Source: Dactylis glomerata (Eukaryota; Streptophyta; Magnoliopsida; Poales; Poaceae). Taken from it: DNA of 64,000 nt. A program made the translations under genes and the position numbers. This document shows, in pieces, positions 1-10,865 of this stretch. Location of the stretch: NCBI GenBank assembly GCA_007115705.1, contig QXEO01000432.1:62001-126000 (forward strand), written 5' to 3'. The stretch's first letter is position 1. Every line of letters begins with the position of its first letter. The notes under the pieces were generated by a model, which saw only the letters and a list, made by a program, of their open reading frames with translations, made no database searches and had not been told where the DNA came from.

Positions 1-1249
1 TTGGAAAATAGAAAAAAGTTTCATGCAAAAAGTGGTACAAAAAGGAGCTTGTTTAGACTGCAGCTTAGACTTTTGCATGCCATGCTTGATGTCTTTTTTA
101 TAGTATGCTTAGTAGTTTTTGCTGTAGCATGACTTGTCTAAAATGACTGAGATTTCTTAATGTGCGTTTGAAAAAATCATGCGTTGTTTTTATTATATGG
201 AAGCATTTTTGTGGTTTTCTCCTTGATGCTTTATTTGGGTTGACTTGGCGCATGCTTACAACATGTTTGACTCTTACAAAGTCGCCATAAGCCTCTATGA
301 TCATTTGGTTTTGACTTGTGATACCACTTTATGTTTCGGTTTATGATGTTTTGTCGCTATGCATGATTATGGCCGTTATTGCTCTCTTAGTTGGTCGCTC
401 CCAGTCTTTTGCTAGCCTTCATTTTGTACTAAGTATAGGCTCTACTCGTGCATCCAACTCCCAAAAACCAAGTCATTCCAATGTGTCCACCATACATACC
501 TATTAGCAATTTGCTATCCAAAGTACATTTGACTTGCTTTTATCTATCCTTCAAATTAAACTCTTTTTGGTGTTATGTGAAAATCAGTTAGTAAAGCTCT
601 CACGAACCTGACGCCACACTTTACTTTTCTCGCTTTTAAAATTTTGACATTGTGGATCTCTTATGTTGATGTTATGCTTGCAAGTTGTAAGTTGGAAATT
701 AACCAAACCATACCATCATGGGGCAAGCTTTCAACATTGCACTTTATCTCATTTGAGTTGATATCGTGATCTTTTGTTTATGGATACTCACGATGTGAAA
801 TAAGTTGAGATCTTGCGGGGTCATGGAGTTTGTATATGTGTTACAGAAACACCTGGGCCACTAATCTAAGCCATGCATCATTCATGGTGGAAATTTACAG
901 CATGCCCATAGTGGACATTCGACGACGCATCTCACAATAAAAAGCTATACCAATGGTAAATAAAAGAGATACCGAGGTGTTCATTGTCTGTTTGTCCTGT
1001 CCTTTTGATGTGGGCTTGTTCCATGTAATCAGGCTGGAGGTACCCCGTTGGCAGTTCTCGATGATACATGTATGCTTACAATGACAAGAGCTTGCTTGGG
1101 ACCTAAGTCGAGTAGCATGAGGTTTGGGTATTCGTACTTTACGGGACGAGGTTTTCAACTGATGATTTGTTAAGCATATGCTTCGTAATTGTACTCGCAT
1201 TAACTTTAACCACTCAAGATGCCTATGATGGGGGCAATAAGAGCTCAAA
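1..1249 (+). mobile_element. Element A internal region, left part (Athila/Sabrina-like, non-coding)
   Basis: AT-rich sequence with no convincing ORF. It is the left half of the internal region into which CRM-1 inserted: the 5-bp duplication GCTAG ends it at 1250-1254 and recurs at 8852-8856, where the same kind of sequence resumes and leads into a 3' LTR at 9428. Triticeae Sabrina-type elements have long non-coding 3' internal regions of this character. The family assignment rests mainly on the LTR further right; this stretch alone is not diagnostic. The 5' end of the element lies outside the window. Confidence 0.6.
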
Positions 1250-1254
1250 GCTAG

Positions 1255-2137
1255 TGATATGGGGTGGCCCGATCTTCTCAGTAAGCTTGCGGTAATGATG
1301 ATGATGGTGATAGATAACTTGGTGTCGCCGATGATCTCTCCTCGCTAGATCCCTGATGCCAATGCAACAGCTCTCTACCCTTCGGATATTCACGACTTCA
1401 CACACTTGCGCAACGCAGCCGTCGACCACGAAACGGTATAATTGCAATTCACTAATTCCCAATGGAACAGCAGATCACACTTAACTTGCAGTATATAATC
1501 TCCAGATCGAAACGAATTGGAGACAAGAATTCCAGATGAATGCTTACAGCAGTCTCAAGAACTAGGGTTTTATCTAAAACGTGGTCTGACCTCTCTATGG
1601 CGCATAGGCACACAATATAAGGGGGGTGCGGCTGGCCCAAGGGCAACCGACCTGACCTGGTCCTCCAACATGGTTCGACTCAACCTGACGTGATACAAAC
1701 TGACCCAAAGGTTGGGTGCAGCCAACTAGGCGCGCAGGCCTTATGTGTATGGCGCACATACACTTGGTGGTGCGCCATATGCAACCTCCTGCGTGATGTC
1801 CTCCTCCTCCTCATGCTGGTCGCCGGCCTCCCTCTCCTCCCTCGCATCCATGTGCATGATCATCACGTCTTGCTCCAGCTCCTCGCTCCCTCATGCTATG
1901 TCTTCTTCTCCCATGAACCTGAGTATGCAAACACACAAAGACTTAGGCAGTAAACAATTCTCATTAACAAAATAATCAGATTCTATTAGGAGCAAATTCA
2001 CCTGTTGTTCTATTAACTTTGCACGAGCTCTTGTGATAGGTCCAATTCTGATTTCATCATTGGACTTCTTCTTTGCAGCAACTTGCTTGTCATCATCACG
2101 AAGTGGAGATGGAACAATAGTAGGGATGTCCTCATCA
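1255..2137 (-). repeat. CRM-1 3' LTR
   Basis: An 883-bp long terminal repeat matching 7969-8851, bounded by TG...CA and immediately preceded (element direction) by the polypurine tract. Five single-base differences from the right LTR were seen, at about 1730, 1782, 1818, 1846 and 1893. The polyprotein ORF reads into this LTR and stops at 2013. A second frame, open in both LTRs (1741-2136 here), carries the GPITRARAK-type tail typical of CRM polyproteins but is out of phase with the gag-pol ORF in this copy. Confidence 0.95.
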
Positions 2138-5100
2138 TCTCCCCCCCCCCTTCAAAAGGCGTCGACCTCGACGCTCCAAGGTCTTCTCCATCATATGGTG
2201 ACAAATCAGCAACGTTGAAGCTGTTGCTAACGCCACCAAACTCAGCAATAGGAATATCAATCGAGTAGGCATTGTCATTTATCTTGGCTAACACCTTGTA
2301 AGGACCAGCACCACGCGGCCTCAACTTGGAACTTCGCAGCTGTGGGAACCTATCCTTGCGCAGATGCACCCAAACCATATCTCCAGGCTGAAACAAAACT
2401 TGCTTTCTTGATTGGTTGCATGCAGCAGCAATGTTCTTGCCTTTCTTCTCAATGGCCTCTCGTGTCTTCTCATGAATTTTCTTCACATAATCTGCTCTTT
2501 TTGATGCCTCCATATTAACTCTCTCATGCAATGGAAGAGGCAGCAAATCTAGTGGTGTGATTGGTTTGAAACCATACACCACCTCGAAAGGACAAAGCTG
2601 AGTAGTAGTGTGCACCGCTCTGTTATATGCAAACTCAACATGTGGCAAACACTCCTCCCACTCACGCAGATTTTTCTTGATCATGGCTCGCAGCAATTGT
2701 GACAATGTTCTATTCACCACCTCCGTTTGACCATCAGTTTGGGGATGACATGTAGTGCTGAACAGTAACTTCGTTCCCAGCTTGCCCCATAGTGTCTTCC
2801 AGAAGTAGCTCATAAACTTCACGTCCCTGTCAGAAACAATTGTCTTGGGCACTCCATGCAAGCGAACAATGTCCCTGAAAAACAGATTAGCTATGTGCGA
2901 CGCATCGTCGCTTTTGTGGCATGCAATAAAATGTGCCATCTTAGAGAATCTATCCACTACCACAAATATACTATCATGACCTCTTTTAGTGCGTGGCAAA
3001 CCTAACACAAAATCCATACTTATATCTTCCCATGGTGTGGTAGGTGCAGGTAGTGGTGTATACAAACCGTGAGGCTTCAGCTTGGACTTGGACGTGTTGC
3101 ATACAATGCAGCGCCTAACAAATCTGTCCACGTCACGCCTCATCTTGGGCCAATAAAAATGATCAGCGAGCATGAGAAGCGTCTTCTCACGCCCAAAGTG
3201 ACCCATCAATCCGCCAGCATGTGATTCCTGCAACAATAGCAAACGTACCGACGATTCTGGAACACATAGTTTGTTAGCACGAAACAAAAATCTATCATGT
3301 ATGTGGTACTTGTCCCATGCAGTTCTAAGCATACACAAACGATATGGTTCAGCAAAATCATGATCAGTGGCATACAAATCACACAAGCTCTCTAAACCAG
3401 GAATTTTAACATCAAGATGCGTCAATAACATGTTCTTCCTAGATAGAGCATCAGCAACAACATTTTCTTTCCCTTTCTTATACTTGATTATGTAGGGAAA
3501 CGACTCAATGAACTCAACCCACTTAGCTAGGCGCCTATGCAAGTTAGATTGAGCTTTCAGATATTTTAAAGCTTCATGATCAGAATGTATGATAAATTCT
3601 TTTGGCCACAAATAATGTTGCCAAACCTTAAGAACTCGAACAAGCGCATACAATTCTTTATCATAAACAGGATAATTCAGTCTAGCACCAGAAAGTTTCT
3701 CGCTGAAATAAGCAATAGGTCTACCTTCTTGCATCAACACACCACCAATTCCTATACCACTAGCATCACATTCAACTTCAAATTGCTTAGAAAAATCTGG
3801 TAGTGCAAGCAATGGTGCAGAAGTAAGCAAATGTTTCAGCTCAGCAAATGCATGATCTTGAGCAGCGCCCCATACAAAAGGCACTCCTTTCTTAGTTAAT
3901 TCATTCAATGGTGCAGCAATAGTACTAAAGTCTTTCACAAAACGCCGATAGAAACCAGCAAGACCGTGAAAACTGCGTACTTGACTAACATTCATGGGAG
4001 TAGGCCAATTTTGAATTGCTTCAATTTTAGATGAATCTACCTCTACCCCATGCATAGATACAACATATCCCAGAAATATCACTTTATCTTTTGCAAATGT
4101 GCACTTCTCAAGGTTAGCATACAATTTAGCATCACGCAACACTTGCAAAACTTGTCTAATATGCTCACAATGTTCAGATTCAGTGCGGCTGTAAATAAGT
4201 ATATCATCAAAATATACAACCACAAAACGACCAATAAACTCTCGCAAAACATGATTCATTAAGCGCATGAATGTGCTAGGTGCATTAGTAAGACCAAAAG
4301 GCATAACTAGCCACTCATATAAACCAAATTTAGTTTTGAAAGCAGTTTTCCATTCATCCCCTTCTTTCATCCTAATTTGATGGTATCCACTACGCAAATC
4401 AATCTTAGAGAAAATAGCAGCACCACTCAATTCATCGAGCATATCCTCTAAGCGTGGAATAGGATGACGATATCGAATAGTGATGTTATTAATAGCTCTA
4501 CAATCTACGCACATGCGCCATGTACCATCTTTCTTAGGCACCAAAATAACAGGAACAACACAAGGGCTAAGAGAAACACGAATATACCCCTTGTCCAGAA
4601 GCGCTTGTACTTGTCGCTGTATTTCCTTTGTCTCTTCGGGGTTGGTCCTGTACGGCGCACGGTTTGGAAGAGTGGCACCAGGAATCAAATCAATTTGATG
4701 CTCAATTCCACGCAATGGTGGCAGTCCTGCGGGCACCTCCTCCGGAAACACATCGTCGTACTCCTGCAATACATTAGAAACACCAAGAGAAACAGGTTGC
4801 ATATCATTAGAAACTAACACCTCGCCTTTGTACATAAGCACAAGTGGCATGGCTGTAGGATCCTCTCTAAATTCTACCATGTCTTCTTTGGTGGCTAATA
4901 TAAGCAAACTAGGCACTCTCTCACTTTTCGTTATATTTTCACTCACAGCTATTACATTATTTTCTCGTGTAGGTGGCTGTTCTAGCTTCACTTCTGTTTT
5001 CTGACGAGACTCATTGACAATTTGCTGCGGTGACATAGGCTGTAGATTAATTTTCTTGCCCTTGAACTCCAAGTGATAGGTATTAGCTCGGCCATTGTGT

Positions 5101-6788
5101 TGCACATGGCGATCATACAGCCATGGCCGACCCAGTAGTAGGTGACAAACAGTCATAGGAACCACATCAAACTCAATGGAATCCTTGTATGGTCCTATCT
5201 CAAAATTCACACGCACCATATGATTTACCTTCATCTCTCCGTTATCACTCAACCATTGGATGTAGTAGGGATTTGGATGAGGTAAATATTTCAGATTTAG
5301 CTTGGCACATAACTCCTTGCTTGCTAGATTGTGGCAGCTACCTCCATCAATGATTACTTTGCAAGCTTTGTTTGGGCCAACTAGTGCTTTTGTTTGGAAC
5401 AGATTGCAGCGCTGGGAATCAGCATGTGGCCTGACACTCAATGCACGCTGCGAGACAACAATGATAGGTGCTGGAGAAGCAAAGGCATCCATGCCGCCCT
5501 CACTTGTGTAACCATCATCATGGGAATCATACGGATCAGCGTCATCTCCAGTGTCATACTCATTATCATCATTAACAATCATCACCTTTCTGTTTGGACA
5601 CTCTCGCTTGAAGTGCCCCTTGCCACCACATGTATGGCATTGCATATCTCTATTACGAGCTGTAGACATGTTGGAACCAGAGCTAGGCGCAGGAGCTGCT
5701 GGTTTCTTTGCAGTAGAAGCATTGGAGGCTGGGTGAGAATGTGAAGAAGAGGGGCCTCTGGTGGCACCCTCCATAGGCGCTGCAGATTGGTGTGGCGCCC
5801 TGCTAGAGAACCTCCCAGAAGGAGTATATCGTGCCTTGATTTGAGCCTCTTCAGCTAGCTGCGATTCAGCCTCCCTTGCATGATGCAAAAGCTCGTTCAT
5901 AGTGTTGTAGGAATGATGCCTAACAATGCCTTTTATGTTGTACTTCAGCCCATGAAGAAATCGCTGCATGGTCATCTCAATAGACTCTCGAACACGTGCA
6001 CGCTGCAGCAACATCTCCATCTCCATGTAATAAGCATCAACGGTCATGGTTCCTTGCTTCAACTGTGTCAATTTATCATAAACAGTACGCAGGTAATTAG
6101 TGGGAACAAAACAAGCTCGCATGATCTCCTTCATATTGCGCCATGTAAGAACAGGAAGCTCGTTGTTATCTCTTCTTTCCGTCACAATGCTATCCCACCA
6201 ACGTAAGGCATAACCATCAAATTCTGAAGAAGCAAGCTTGATCATCCTATCTTCAGTGTAATCATGCAAACGCCATAATTTTTCAATCTTGAGCTCCCAA
6301 GTAAGGTACTCTTCCGCATCAGTGGAGCCTTCAAATCTGGGAATCGTGAACTTGGGCTTGCCCAAGCCATCATCCTCCTGAAATGGCACACGCCGAGCAC
6401 CAGGTGGTGGTGGTGGTCGACCCTGTCCTGGAAAACCACGCCCGCGGCCATTGTTGCCCATCATGTGTTCATTATCTCCATGGACACTATCAACATCGCC
6501 ATGGTCCTCATGATGGCGTTGCTCAACAGTTACACGCAGCCCATTGACGGAAGTTGTCAATTGCTGTATGCTTGTCTGGAGAGCAGTGACTTGCGCTTGC
6601 ATAGCATTGACTGTAGTTTCAGTTGCATCCACTTTCATTTGCACAGCTTGAATATCAGCATCAATGTTTTCAGTGGATCTAGTAATAACCCCTTGCAAAT
6701 GATCACGGAGAGCTTCATATTCCCTCCATGTAATAGTAGCATCATCAGCCTTTTTCTGCATCACATCATCAACACCACTAACAGACAT
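2013..6788 (-). CDS. gag-pol: CRM-1 gag-pol polyprotein, 1591 aa
   Basis: An uninterrupted retrotransposon polyprotein giving capsid, protease, reverse transcriptase/RNase H and integrase. Start: the first ATG is at 6788; the frame is open further up only from a GTG, and CRM-2 has an in-frame stop just upstream of the matching ATG. Order: coiled N-terminus; gag domain (about 145-300); CCHC knuckle with C384, C387, H392, C397; retropepsin with D481 in a DGGS motif; RT with D797 and the YFDD box at 859-862; RNase H with D1008, D1070 and D1113; integrase HHCC (H1190, H1197, C1227, C1230); DD35E triad D1259, D1320, E1356; GPY/F motif near 1495. No classical chromodomain. The ORF crosses the 10-G polypurine tract and ends 125 bp inside the 3' LTR, out of frame with the CRM-type tail. 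All catalytic residues are present, so the core enzymes look functional. Confidence 0.95.
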   Translation of the reverse strand: MSVSGVDDVMQKKADDATITWREYEALRDHLQGVITRSTENIDADIQAVQMKVDATETTVNAMQAQVTALQTSIQQLTTSVNGLRVTVEQRHHEDHGDVDSVHGDNEHMMGNNGRGRGFPGQGRPPPPPGARRVPFQEDDGLGKPKFTIPRFEGSTDAEEYLTWELKIEKLWRLHDYTEDRMIKLASSEFDGYALRWWDSIVTERRDNNELPVLTWRNMKEIMRACFVPTNYLRTVYDKLTQLKQGTMTVDAYYMEMEMLLQRARVRESIEMTMQRFLHGLKYNIKGIVRHHSYNTMNELLHHAREAESQLAEEAQIKARYTPSGRFSSRAPHQSAAPMEGATRGPSSSHSHPASNASTAKKPAAPAPSSGSNMSTARNRDMQCHTCGGKGHFKRECPNRKVMIVNDDNEYDTGDDADPYDSHDDGYTSEGGMDAFASPAPIIVVSQRALSVRPHADSQRCNLFQTKALVGPNKACKVIIDGGSCHNLASKELCAKLNLKYLPHPNPYYIQWLSDNGEMKVNHMVRVNFEIGPYKDSIEFDVVPMTVCHLLLGRPWLYDRHVQHNGRANTYHLEFKGKKINLQPMSPQQIVNESRQKTEVKLEQPPTRENNVIAVSENITKSERVPSLLILATKEDMVEFREDPTAMPLVLMYKGEVLVSNDMQPVSLGVSNVLQEYDDVFPEEVPAGLPPLRGIEHQIDLIPGATLPNRAPYRTNPEETKEIQRQVQALLDKGYIRVSLSPCVVPVILVPKKDGTWRMCVDCRAINNITIRYRHPIPRLEDMLDELSGAAIFSKIDLRSGYHQIRMKEGDEWKTAFKTKFGLYEWLVMPFGLTNAPSTFMRLMNHVLREFIGRFVVVYFDDILIYSRTESEHCEHIRQVLQVLRDAKLYANLEKCTFAKDKVIFLGYVVSMHGVEVDSSKIEAIQNWPTPMNVSQVRSFHGLAGFYRRFVKDFSTIAAPLNELTKKGVPFVWGAAQDHAFAELKHLLTSAPLLALPDFSKQFEVECDASGIGIGGVLMQEGRPIAYFSEKLSGARLNYPVYDKELYALVRVLKVWQHYLWPKEFIIHSDHEALKYLKAQSNLHRRLAKWVEFIESFPYIIKYKKGKENVVADALSRKNMLLTHLDVKIPGLESLCDLYATDHDFAEPYRLCMLRTAWDKYHIHDRFLFRANKLCVPESSVRLLLLQESHAGGLMGHFGREKTLLMLADHFYWPKMRRDVDRFVRRCIVCNTSKSKLKPHGLYTPLPAPTTPWEDISMDFVLGLPRTKRGHDSIFVVVDRFSKMAHFIACHKSDDASHIANLFFRDIVRLHGVPKTIVSDRDVKFMSYFWKTLWGKLGTKLLFSTTCHPQTDGQTEVVNRTLSQLLRAMIKKNLREWEECLPHVEFAYNRAVHTTTQLCPFEVVYGFKPITPLDLLPLPLHERVNMEASKRADYVKKIHEKTREAIEKKGKNIAAACNQSRKQVLFQPGDMVWVHLRKDRFPQLRSSKLRPRGAGPYKVLAKINDNAYSIDIPIAEFGGVSNSFNVADLSPYDGEDLGASRSTPFEGGGEMMRTSLLLFHLHFVMMTSKLLQRRSPMMKSELDLSQELVQS
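2138..2153 (-). promoter_or_regulatory. CRM-1 polypurine tract
   Basis: On the minus strand this reads GAA, a run of ten G, then AGA, directly abutting the 3' LTR. It is the plus-strand primer site for reverse transcription. Unusually it also lies inside the translated ORF, so the length of the G run sets the reading frame entering the LTR. Confidence 0.9.
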
Positions 6789-7968
6789 GATTAGTAGGTT
6801 AGTGCACGAAATCAAAAATCTTTTTGGTGGCACACTCACAACTCACTCAAAACTGACAAGAAAAGGAAATCTTACCGTTCCAAAGTGAATAGAAAATGCG
6901 TACCCGTTTGGATAGATGACTAATGCACGGATGTGATGAAGTGAATACCAGGGTATAAGAGCAATCACACGACAAAGCAGGAGTATAAGGTGGAGCTGTA
7001 GGTATGGTATCCTAACTACACCGAAGACAAGTCCTAGTGCTGATCGTGTGAACAAAACACCCAAGGGAAACACACACGTGGAGATAAACGTGGCAAAGCA
7101 ACTATAAAACAGGATATGTTGCAATGCACAAGAGAGACACTAGCAATGCTCAATGTAAACAGGCACAAGATTGCTCAATCTACTAGTGCAGCAAATTAGA
7201 TAGATGCTTCGGCCTCTCACTTTTCTGTTTTTGATTCTTCTCTCTTTGCTCTTTTTTTTTGACTTCTCTTTATAAATCCAATTCACGGAGTACTGTAGCT
7301 ACAGTAAATTTCTCTCTCCTCTCTCTTTTTTGGCCACAATACGTCGCACCGCGAAGATTTTTTCAGCACGGCAGAAAGATTTGCACTCGAAAACCCTAAA
7401 CAGAGCAGCCCGTGGAGCAAAAATATGCTAGTCTCAAATAGGTAAGCTCCTATACAATTATATAGTAGAAAGGCTGTGGCTATGTTTATCAAAAGATGCA
7501 GAAAGGTACGCTATGTGGACTCGGTTTTGAAGGAAAACGAGAAAAACTCAGAACTGATGAAATCTGTGCCGCGGCAGGGCAATGCCTCGATGGCGACGCA
7601 CGCGCTGGACCAGACAAAACTGCCCCTTTGTCTGGTGAGGAGCGATCGCTGCCTACGCGCGAGACCAGACAGAACGGCGTTTTTGTCTGATGGCGAGCGA
7701 TCGAAGTGGACTCGGTGGAAAAACACAACTCAGATCAAAACCTAAAACTGACTAGAACCTAGACTCCTACGGAATACGAAACAGATCGGATCAAAGAAAG
7801 GAAAACGACCAGCAACTAAAACCAATCTACGATGCAATCTAGGCTATGGCAATACTATGAACCCTAAATTTTTTTTTGGCTTTTCTGGATAGGACGAAAA
7901 TCAAAACTAAACTACGGATGATCTGGTGGATTGCTTACCGAGGAAACACTGGAAATCTGATACCAAGA
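6789..7968 (-). other. CRM-1 untranslated leader with primer-binding site
   Basis: About 1.2 kb between the 5' LTR and the gag start. The reverse complement of 7956-7965 is TGGTATCAGA, matching the 3' end of plant initiator methionine tRNA, three bases from the LTR. The rest holds no ATG-initiated ORF of substance. It contains GATC-rich stretches (for example near 7640-7700) and a T-rich run at 7250-7262. It presumably carries packaging and dimerisation signals, but none can be assigned from sequence alone. Confidence 0.85.
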
Positions 7969-8851
7969 TGATATGGGGTGGCCCGATCTTCTCAGTAAGC
8001 TTGCGGTAATGATGATGATGGTGATAGATAACTTGGTGTCGCCGATGATCTCTCCTCGCTAGATCCCTGATGCCAATGCAACAGCTCTCTACCCTTCGGA
8101 TATTCACGACTTCACACACTTGCGCAACGCAGCCGTCGACCACGAAACGGTATAATTGCAATTCACTAATTCCCAATGGAACAGCAGATCACACTTAACT
8201 TGCAGTATATAATCTCCAGATCGAAACGAATTGGAGACAAGAATTCCAGATGAATGCTTACAGCAGTCTCAAGAACTAGGGTTTTATCTAAAACGTGGTC
8301 TGACCTCTCTATGGCGCATAGGCACACAATATAAGGGGGGTGCGGCTGGCCCAAGGGCAACCGACCTGACCTGGTCCTCCAACATGGTTCGACTCAACCT
8401 GACGTGATACAAACTGACCCAAAGGTTGGGTGCAGCCAACTAGGCGTGCAGGCCTTATGTGTATGGCGCACATACACTTGGTGGTGCGCCATATGCAGCC
8501 TCCTGCGTGATGTCCTCCTCCTCCTCATGCTGGTCGCTGGCCTCCCTCTCCTCCCTCGCGTCCATGTGCATGATCATCACGTCTTGCTCCAGCTCCTCGC
8601 TCCCTCGTGCTATGTCTTCTTCTCCCATGAACCTGAGTATGCAAACACACAAAGACTTAGGCAGTAAACAATTCTCATTAACAAAATAATCAGATTCTAT
8701 TAGGAGCAAATTCACCTGTTGTTCTATTAACTTTGCACGAGCTCTTGTGATAGGTCCAATTCTGATTTCATCATTGGACTTCTTCTTTGCAGCAACTTGC
8801 TTGTCATCATCACGAAGTGGAGATGGAACAATAGTAGGGATGTCCTCATCA
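7969..8851 (-). repeat. CRM-1 5' LTR
   Basis: 883 bp; the minus-strand copy begins TGATGAGGACATCC and ends CCCCATATCA. It would supply the promoter; a weak TATA-like TATATT occurs on the minus strand near 8328-8335. On the minus strand the frame 8850-8455 is open for about 131 codons and starts with the CRM-type tail containing GPITRARAK. This is the same coding tail that intact relatives would read in their 3' LTR. Confidence 0.94.
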
Positions 8852-8856
8852 GCTAG

Positions 8857-9427
8857 TAAGTACCATAATTTTTGAAGGTTTATAAAACTTGCAATCCCTG
8901 CTTCCCTCTGCGAAGGTCTTTTCTTTTACTTTTATGTTGAGTCTCCACCTTCGACCTTTATGCACCGTCTAAGAGAGCATAGTTGTCATTCTGAGTTTAA
9001 TGTGCATAGTCCCAAAGTTTATCATTCATTGATTCATGATTATGGTTTTGCTTGTTCTTAAATTATTTTTATCTAGTCGCCCTCTTAAACTTGAAGGTGT
9101 CCTATGCATTTATGTTTTGCTATTCCATGAAGGACAAGCATAAAACCACTTGGATATGTTTTTCCATATGATTTGAACACACGTTTGACTTTCAATGTTT
9201 CATTACTCATGATATTTCGTTTGTGTTTCTTTTCATGTTATAACATGGTTGCTAAGTTTTATTGTCAAGATTATATCTCTTATGCCCATGTTTTAAGTTC
9301 TTTGATCTCAGCACTCAATGCTTTACCTCGTTGATCAAGATTGTGATGGTGCATGTCACCTCAAAAATTATTCTTTTGTTATCACTTACCTACTCGAGGA
9401 CGAGCAGGAGTTAAGCTTGGGGACGCT
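8857..9427 (+). mobile_element. Element A internal region, right part, with polypurine tract
   Basis: Continuation of 1-1249 after the CRM-1 insertion. It is non-coding and ends in a typical grass Athila-lineage 3' junction: a CGAGGACGAGCAGG motif followed by the purine-rich AAGCTTGGGGACGC directly before the LTR at 9428. This matches my memory of Triticeae Sabrina-type elements. No gene is visible. Confidence 0.7.
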
Positions 9428-10865
9428 TGATAGGTCTCAAACGTATCTATAATTTTTGATGCTCCATGCTTGTTTTACACCATTTGCTTCATGTTTTGTT
9501 TACACCTTGTGGCGTTTTGATGCGCTTTCCGGAACTAACCTATTGACGAGATGCCATAGTGCCAATTCCCTGTTTTCTGCTATTTTTGTGTTTCAGAAAA
9601 GCTACACAAGAAATATTCTTGGAATTGGACGAAACGAAGACCGAAACTCCTATTTTTCCCGGACGAAGGACGAGGACCGAACGAGAGCCGGAGGGGGGCC
9701 AGAGGGCAGCCTCACCCTAGGGTGGCGCGCCCCTGGCCTGCGCGGCCCTATAGTGAGGTGGCCCTGGCCTACCTCTGATGCCGCCTCTTCGCCTATATAA
9801 ATCCATCCGATGGAAAACCCTAAATTGATCGGTGTTTTTTGAGAAGAAGTCCTGCAGCTCAGTCGCCACCACCAACAAATTTCGGGGTACAGAAGTCTCT
9901 GTTCCAGCACCCTGCCGGGACAGGGAAGTGCCCCCGGAGCCATCTCCATCTCCATCTCCATCGACGCCGTTGCCCCCACCACTGTCTCCATCGACTTCAC
10001 CGCCATCTCCACCAATGTTGCTGTGTCCTATGATGAGGAGGGAGTAGTTCACCCCCTGGGCTGAGGGCTCTACCGGTAGCTATGTGGTTCATCTCTCTCT
10101 CCCATGATGTGATCTATATGTGATCATGAGCTTTGTAACTAGTTGAATTGGTAGATACTATTATTCAGATATTATGCTATTCCCATGCTTTATCATTATA
10201 ATCTCCGGAGACACCTTGTATCATGATGTGAAGGTGACAGTGTGCGCATTGTGTGTGTCTTTTTTGGCTAGTGTCTCTATGATTGTTGGTGTTTGTTGGA
10301 ACCATCTAGTGCGTTCATGGTGATAGTGTGGGACAACCTAGTTTGGGGAAATGCGAACTTTGAGGAGTGCTTTGTAGCCCTACGCATGATTAGTGTTCGT
10401 TATCCATTGGATAATAGTTTAGAGTGGCATAGTGAAGTTAGTATCTATTGATTCAATTATGTTATGTTTGTTGAGAGTGTCCACTAGTGAAAGTATGATC
10501 CCTAGGCCTTGTTTCCAAGCATTGAATACCGTTTACATTCAGTTTTGTTACATGTTTGCTCGCAGCGATATTTATTGCAGATTACATTTACTACTTATAA
10601 TCATCACTACTACTTGTATTTCACTATCTCTTCCCCAAACTAGTGCACCTATACATCTGACAAGTGTATTGGGTGTGTTGGGGACACAAGAGACTTTCTG
10701 TATCGTAATTGTAGGGTTGCTTGAGAGGAATAGCTTTGACCTCCTCCTCCCTGAGTTCGATAAACCTTGGGTGATCCACTTAAGGGAAACTTGCTGCTGT
10801 TCTACAAACTTCTGCACTTGGAGGCCCAACACTGTCTACAAGAATAGACGTGTGCGTAGACATCA
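9428..10865 (+). repeat. Element A 3' LTR (Athila/Sabrina-like)
   Basis: A 1438-bp LTR beginning TGATAGGTCTC and ending GTAGACATCA. It is taken as a 3' LTR because a polypurine tract precedes it and no primer-binding site follows. It has a TATA box (CTATATAAAT, 9793-9802) and a CT/CA-rich stretch near 9940-10010. Both ends and several internal phrases resemble wheat/barley Sabrina-type LTRs that I recall; identity was not computed. The five bases after it (CTGCC) are the expected target duplication, but the partner lies left of the window. Element A was inserted into LTR B. Confidence 0.8.
9793..9802 (+). promoter_or_regulatory. TATA box of element A LTR
   Basis: CTATATAAAT inside the LTR, about 365 bp from its left end, followed by a plausible transcription-start and R region. 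This is the only strong TATA-like motif in the LTR. Confidence 0.55.

Larger units (their letters stand above)
1255..8851 (-). mobile_element. CRM-1: full-length CRM-type Ty3/gypsy chromovirus
   Basis: A complete 7597-bp element in minus orientation, flanked by a perfect 5-bp target-site duplication GCTAG (1250-1254 and 8852-8856). It has two 883-bp LTRs, an initiator-Met-tRNA primer site beside the right LTR, a G-rich polypurine tract beside the left LTR and one long gag-pol ORF. Read on the minus strand the LTR starts TGATGAGGACATCC, the start I associate with the grass centromeric retrotransposon (CRM/CRR) clade. By eye the LTRs differ at five positions, all transitions, so the insertion is young. 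It lies in the non-coding internal region of element A. A second family copy in the opposite orientation starts at 58189. Confidence 0.93.

Noticed and set aside
1223..1462. ORF with a His run (HHHHHH) in the CRM LTR
   Set aside because: The His run is an ATG/ATC-type trinucleotide stretch in the LTR; the frame starts at a non-ATG codon and spans the LTR boundary differently in each copy.
3576..4817. Several ORFs of 70-117 codons on the plus strand over CRM-1 pol
   Set aside because: Shadows of the minus-strand polyprotein; the same shadows recur mirrored in CRM-2.
6843..7124. Hydrophobic 93-codon frame conserved in both CRM leaders (also 59997-60278)
   Set aside because: It begins at TTG, has no useful ATG, and its conservation is explained by the overall high similarity of the two CRM copies.
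7956..7965. tRNA-like match at primer-binding sites (also 29388, 38482, 44804, 46014, 49470, 59075)
   Set aside because: Only 10-16 bases of the tRNA 3' end are present; these are primer sites, not tRNA genes.
9650..10052. Gly/Asp-rich and Ser/Pro-rich ORFs in LTR A
   Set aside because: Low-complexity translation of a CATCTC/CACCGC-rich stretch on both strands; no conserved motif.
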